This document shows, piece by piece, positions 62,863-64,000 of a stretch of 64,000 nucleotides of DNA; position 1 is the stretch's first letter; every line of letters begins with the position of its first letter. Below the pieces are notes generated by a model, which ran no database searches, had not been told where the DNA came from, and was given only the letters and a program-made list of their open reading frames with translations. Source of the DNA: Acidimicrobiia bacterium (GTDB lineage: Bacteria; Actinomycetota; Acidimicrobiia; Spongiisociales; UBA5794); the NCBI GenBank assembly GCA_024762335.1, contig JANTHO010000001.1, positions 64,805 to 128,804 of the forward strand, written 5' to 3'. A program made the translations under genes and the position numbers.

Positions 62863-64000
62863 GTTCGTTCCTCATGGGAGACCCGGCCCAGGAGCGCAAC
62901 GATGAGCCCCGATGCCAGCAGCGACGACCCCCCGTACGACATGAACGGGAGCGTGATGCCGGTGATCGGGAACAGCCGAACGATCCCGGCGATGATGAGG
63001 AACGATTGGAGACCGATGAGGATCGTCAGCCCGGCGGCGAGATACTTGCGGAACCGGTCGCGTGACCGGAGAGCGATCCCGAAGCCGACGGTCACGAGAA
63101 AGGCGTATGCGACGATGATCCCGACGGATCCGGCGAGGCCGAGCTCTTCGGCGACCGCGGCGAAGATGAAATCCGTCGTGGCAGCGGGGATGAGGTCGGG
63201 CCGGCCGAGACCAAGACCTGAACCGGTCAGGCTCCCGCTTCCCATGGCGAACAGGCCCTGTGCCGTCTGGTATCCGGCACCGGTGTAGTCGGCGAACGGA
63301 TGGATCCAGGCGGAGATGCGCACACGGACATGGTCGAACATGGAGTACGCAGCAGCGCCGGCGACCGTGACGAGAAAGAGGCCTGTTCCGAGGTAGAAGC
63401 CGCGGCCGGTCGCCGCATACAACATCCCGACGAACAGTCCGAACAGAAGCAGCGAGGCCCCGAGGTCCCGCTGATAGATCAACACCACGAACGCGGCGCC
63501 TGCGGCGACGACGATCGGGCCGAGATGGCGGGGCTCCGGAAGCCGGAACGGGCCGATCTTGCGCGACACCGTCGCCATCGCTTCCGCTCGGTCCGCGAGG
63601 TACGACGCCAGAAAGATGGTGAGCAGAACCTTGGCGATCTCACCCGGTTGGAACGACAGGACCCTCGCGGCGAACGGGAGATCGATGCGCACCCAAAGTC
63701 GCGACCCGTTGACGACGGCTCCGTAGATCGGCCAGGTGGATGGAAGGAGGGGGAGCAGCAGGAGAACGGTCGCAGCGATGAGAAACAGGTAGCGGTAGCG
63801 GCGCAGGACGGCGATCCCCGAAGAACGCAGGAGCCACACGGTACCTGCCGCCGCCGCTCCGGCGAGGACGAGCCACCACCGCTGCAGCGCCGCGAGACCG
63901 GGATCCAGCCGCAGGATCTCGGTTGATCCGATCGCGGCCAGGAAGGTTGCGATCGGGAGAAGGAGGGGATTGGCGTTCGGTGCCCACATGCGGAACGCGA
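62859..64000 (-). CDS. rodA: SEDS glycosyltransferase (RodA/FtsW), N-terminus cut by window edge
   Basis: The visible 380 residues include about nine helices and SEDS marks: NANPLLLPIATFLAAIGSTEILRLDP, WVRIDLPFAARVLSFQPGEIAKVLLTIFLASYLADR, LIYQRDLGASLLLFGLFVGMLYAATGR, YQTAQGLFAMGSGSLTGSGLGLGRPDLIPAATTDFIFAAVAEELGLAGSVGIIVAYAFL and GITLPFMSYGGSSLLASGLIVALL. It polymerises peptidoglycan from lipid II. The frame is still open at the right edge (AFRMWAP), and SEDS proteins have about 80 more N-terminal residues, so the gene continues outside. Position beside pbpA favours RodA. Confidence 0.93.
   Translation of the reverse strand, partial: AFRMWAPNANPLLLPIATFLAAIGSTEILRLDPGLAALQRWWLVLAGAAAAGTVWLLRSSGIAVLRRYRYLFLIAATVLLLLPLLPSTWPIYGAVVNGSRLWVRIDLPFAARVLSFQPGEIAKVLLTIFLASYLADRAEAMATVSRKIGPFRLPEPRHLGPIVVAAGAAFVVLIYQRDLGASLLLFGLFVGMLYAATGRGFYLGTGLFLVTVAGAAAYSMFDHVRVRISAWIHPFADYTGAGYQTAQGLFAMGSGSLTGSGLGLGRPDLIPAATTDFIFAAVAEELGLAGSVGIIVAYAFLVTVGFGIALRSRDRFRKYLAAGLTILIGLQSFLIIAGIVRLFPITGITLPFMSYGGSSLLASGLIVALLGRVSHEERT

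Overview
The window is high-GC DNA from an actinobacterial chromosome around its replication origin. The core gene order is the classic actinobacterial one: cca, (pseudokinase), ECF sigma, anti-sigma, trxB, trxA, cwlM-like, then parB, parA, rsmG, jag, yidC, yidD, rnpA, rpmH on the other strand, then dnaA, dnaN, recF, DUF721 (dciA-like), gyrB, gyrA, DUF3566. The far right returns to a second core block: tRNA-Ile, tRNA-Ala, crgA, class E sortase, pabA/trpG, PASTA kinase, pbpA, rodA/ftsW. Thr-rich linkers on exported proteins and the overall content suggest a deep actinobacterial lineage such as Acidimicrobiia, but I cannot prove this from sequence alone. Both window ends cut a gene (cca on the left, rodA/ftsW on the right).

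Layout. 1-5.2 kb: cca (partial), zinc-ribbon RNase HI, a PilT-like ATPase with an altered Walker A, a histone-deacetylase-family hydrolase, a GNAT protein and a stand-alone pseudokinase. 5.2-9.3 kb: sigma/anti-sigma pair, thioredoxin system and an amidase-like protein without its zinc ligands. 9.3-14.1 kb (minus): partition and membrane-insertion genes with a parS-like site at the rsmG start. 14.1-23.1 kb: dnaA to gyrA, with DnaA-box clusters on both sides of dnaA.

23.8-53.1 kb is an accessory block inserted between gyrA/DUF3566 and the tRNA-Ile/tRNA-Ala pair. It holds a thioredoxin-NHL lipoprotein, a cobalamin-riboswitch-controlled btuFCD transporter, a VIT1-like metal transporter, an AI-2E-family permease, a CrtISO-like oxidoreductase, an MFS exporter, queF, small membrane proteins and REP-like repeats. 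It continues with an alpha-glucoside module (treS, alpha-glucosidase, beta-propeller protein, MalG/MalF/MalE-type ABC importer). Divergent from the importer lies a tightly overlapping operon: threonine-synthase-like PLP enzyme, 2-hydroxyacid dehydrogenase, PfkB kinase, LacD/YihT-type aldolase, FucI-type isomerase, Gfo/Idh/MocA oxidoreductase and PAP2 phosphatase. The isomerase-kinase-aldolase set reads as an Embden-Meyerhof-like route for a modified hexose; sulfoquinovose is the substrate I would test first.

A sequence-wide pattern is a TANNNT hexamer placed exactly 6 nt (sometimes 7) before the start codon of many monocistronic or first genes. This is the signature of leaderless transcription, and it fixes several starts. 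Other signals include a 14-bp perfect hairpin between the sugar-binding protein and permease genes, a 59-bp tandem repeat, a nested palindrome near 56.26 kb, and an AI-2E gene with a promoter and Shine-Dalgarno but no canonical start codon.
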